A DNA stretch of 6,309 nt from an uncultured Bacilli bacterium (lineage in GTDB: Bacteria > Bacillota_I > Bacilli_A > RF39 > UBA660): positions 1-6,309 of the forward strand of contig CATKEA010000270.1 in assembly GCA_949746915.1 (NCBI GenBank). Reading direction: 5' to 3'. The translations under genes and the position numbers were made by a program. A model generated the notes under the pieces. It did not search any database. It worked only from the letters and a program-made list of their open reading frames with translations, and was not told the DNA's origin. The stretch's first letter is position 1; every line of letters starts with the position of its first letter. Positions 6,008-6,309 of this stretch are shown one piece after another.

Positions 6008-6038
6008 ACTATAAGCTATTACCCAAGGTGAAGGTCAA
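6008..6038 (-). promoter_or_regulatory. MerR-type promoter/operator with 19-bp spacer
   Basis: The minus strand reads TTGACC (-35, 6038-6033) and TATAGT (-10, 6013-6008) separated by exactly 19 bp. Nineteen instead of 17 bp is the hallmark of promoters activated by MerR proteins. The spacer contains CACC-TT-GGGT, an imperfect dyad centred at 6026/6025, where a MerR dimer would bind. An A/T-tract stretch upstream (about 6064-6041) resembles an UP element. RNA would start near 6001, giving a short leader to the MerR ATG at 5985. Confidence 0.77.
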
Positions 6039-6065
6039 GTAATATTTAAAATTTTTTAACTTTTA

Positions 6066-6257
6066 TTAATCAATTCTTTGTCTTTTTCTCATAACAACAT
6101 TTGTAAGAATAACAAACAACACAATAAATAAAAGCATTACAATTATATTAAAAATAACTGGTTTTAAAGCATTAATATCAAATATTTCAAGAGAAGTGAT
6201 AATAGTATTATTCTTTATATAATAATATGAAGGAAGTACATCGAAATTTATTGACAC
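6066..6257 (-). CDS. Small membrane protein or C-terminal end of a larger one (5' end uncertain)
   Basis: At least 63 residues ending at TAA (6068-6066). The C-terminal half has one strong hydrophobic helix (VIFNIIVMLLFIVLFVILTNVV) followed by the positive tail MRKRQRID, so the C-terminus should be cytosolic with the preceding ~30 residues outside. The frame could start at GTG 6257, but there is no convincing ribosome binding site there and the frame remains open to the window edge (reading about 17 more codons). I therefore think it is the 3' end of a longer membrane protein. The upstream continuation lies in GC-rich sequence (CCG CCG CCG, CGG codons) unlike the rest of the window, so those residues may not belong to this gene. 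No family recognised. The gap to the MerR promoter is about 30 bases and shows no convincing terminator. Confidence 0.5.
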   Translation of the reverse strand: MSINFDVLPSYYYIKNNTIITSLEIFDINALKPVIFNIIVMLLFIVLFVILTNVVMRKRQRID

Positions 6258-6292
6258 CGGCGGCGGAATATGGTGAAATATTCCGTGTCGAT
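6250..6292. repeat. Nested inverted repeat at the GC-rich right end
   Basis: The inner arms GGAATAT (6265-6271) and ATATTCC (6278-6284) are perfect over 7 bp with a 6-nt loop. The outer arms ATTGACAC (6250-6257) and GTGTCGAT (6285-6292) pair over 8 bp with one G-T wobble. The outer 3' arm directly abuts the inner one, while a 7-nt GC-rich bulge lies on the 5' side. From 6253 to 6309 about 61% of bases are G or C, in sharp contrast to the adjoining sequence. The position at the window end suggests an assembly or chimeric-read junction, though a real secondary structure is possible. Confidence 0.5.
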
Positions 6293-6309
6293 GGAAGGAG
6301 GGCCGCCCC

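Noticed and set aside
6253..6309. GC-rich end as an insertion-sequence terminal repeat
   Set aside because: The repeats face each other within 43 bases with no transposase or second copy in the window; an assembly junction is the simpler explanation.

Overview
This is an AT-rich window in which every supported gene lies on the minus strand, so transcription runs from high to low coordinates. Strong AGGAGG-type ribosome binding sites, a Gram-positive style lipoprotein signal, a secreted leucine-rich-repeat protein and an ABC-F ATPase point to a low-GC Firmicutes-type bacterium, possibly an uncultured gut Bacilli or Clostridia lineage. TGA acts as a normal stop (the MerR gene ends with it), so the genetic code looks standard rather than mycoplasma-like. 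I cannot name the species.

Layout, in transcription order. (1) 6309-6066: the 3' end of a small single-pass membrane protein. The last ~57 bases of the window are abruptly GC-rich and form an inverted repeat, so this end may be a contig-end chimera. (2) 6038-4955: a MerR promoter with the diagnostic 19-bp spacer, then a MerR regulator carrying two C-terminal membrane helices. A YbjQ-family gene overlaps its end by 20 nt, and a GU-rich intrinsic terminator follows. (3) 4961-4550: a monocistronic Cdd1-like helix-hairpin-helix gene with its own extended -10 promoter and terminator. (4) 4512-1497: a secreted protein with leucine-rich repeats and a transglutaminase-like Cys-His-Asp triad. After it come a 6-codon leader peptide with mutually exclusive hairpins and then an ABC-F protein of the ribosome-protection type. 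(5) 1478-1: a probable promoter, a DUF4026/DUF2314 protein, and a closely coupled lipoprotein that runs off the left edge.

The most interesting element is the 80-base gap before the ABC-F gene. It holds a strong ribosome binding site, the mini-ORF MRILNL, and three arms (GGCATAA / TTATGCC / GGCATAA). The middle arm can pair with the upstream arm or with the downstream arm, and the downstream arm overlaps the ABC-F ribosome binding site. This looks like a compact translational attenuator, a mode known for erm and some ABC-F genes. The second notable unit is the membrane-anchored MerR translationally coupled to YbjQ, possibly a membrane-stress or ligand switch with an autoregulated promoter.

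Several natural-looking upstream start codons (at 1424, 3029, 4922 and 5375) overlap or lie upstream of the real ribosome binding site and were rejected in favour of downstream ATGs. No tRNA, rRNA, CRISPR array or transposase was seen, and there is no gene-free stretch longer than about 210 bases.
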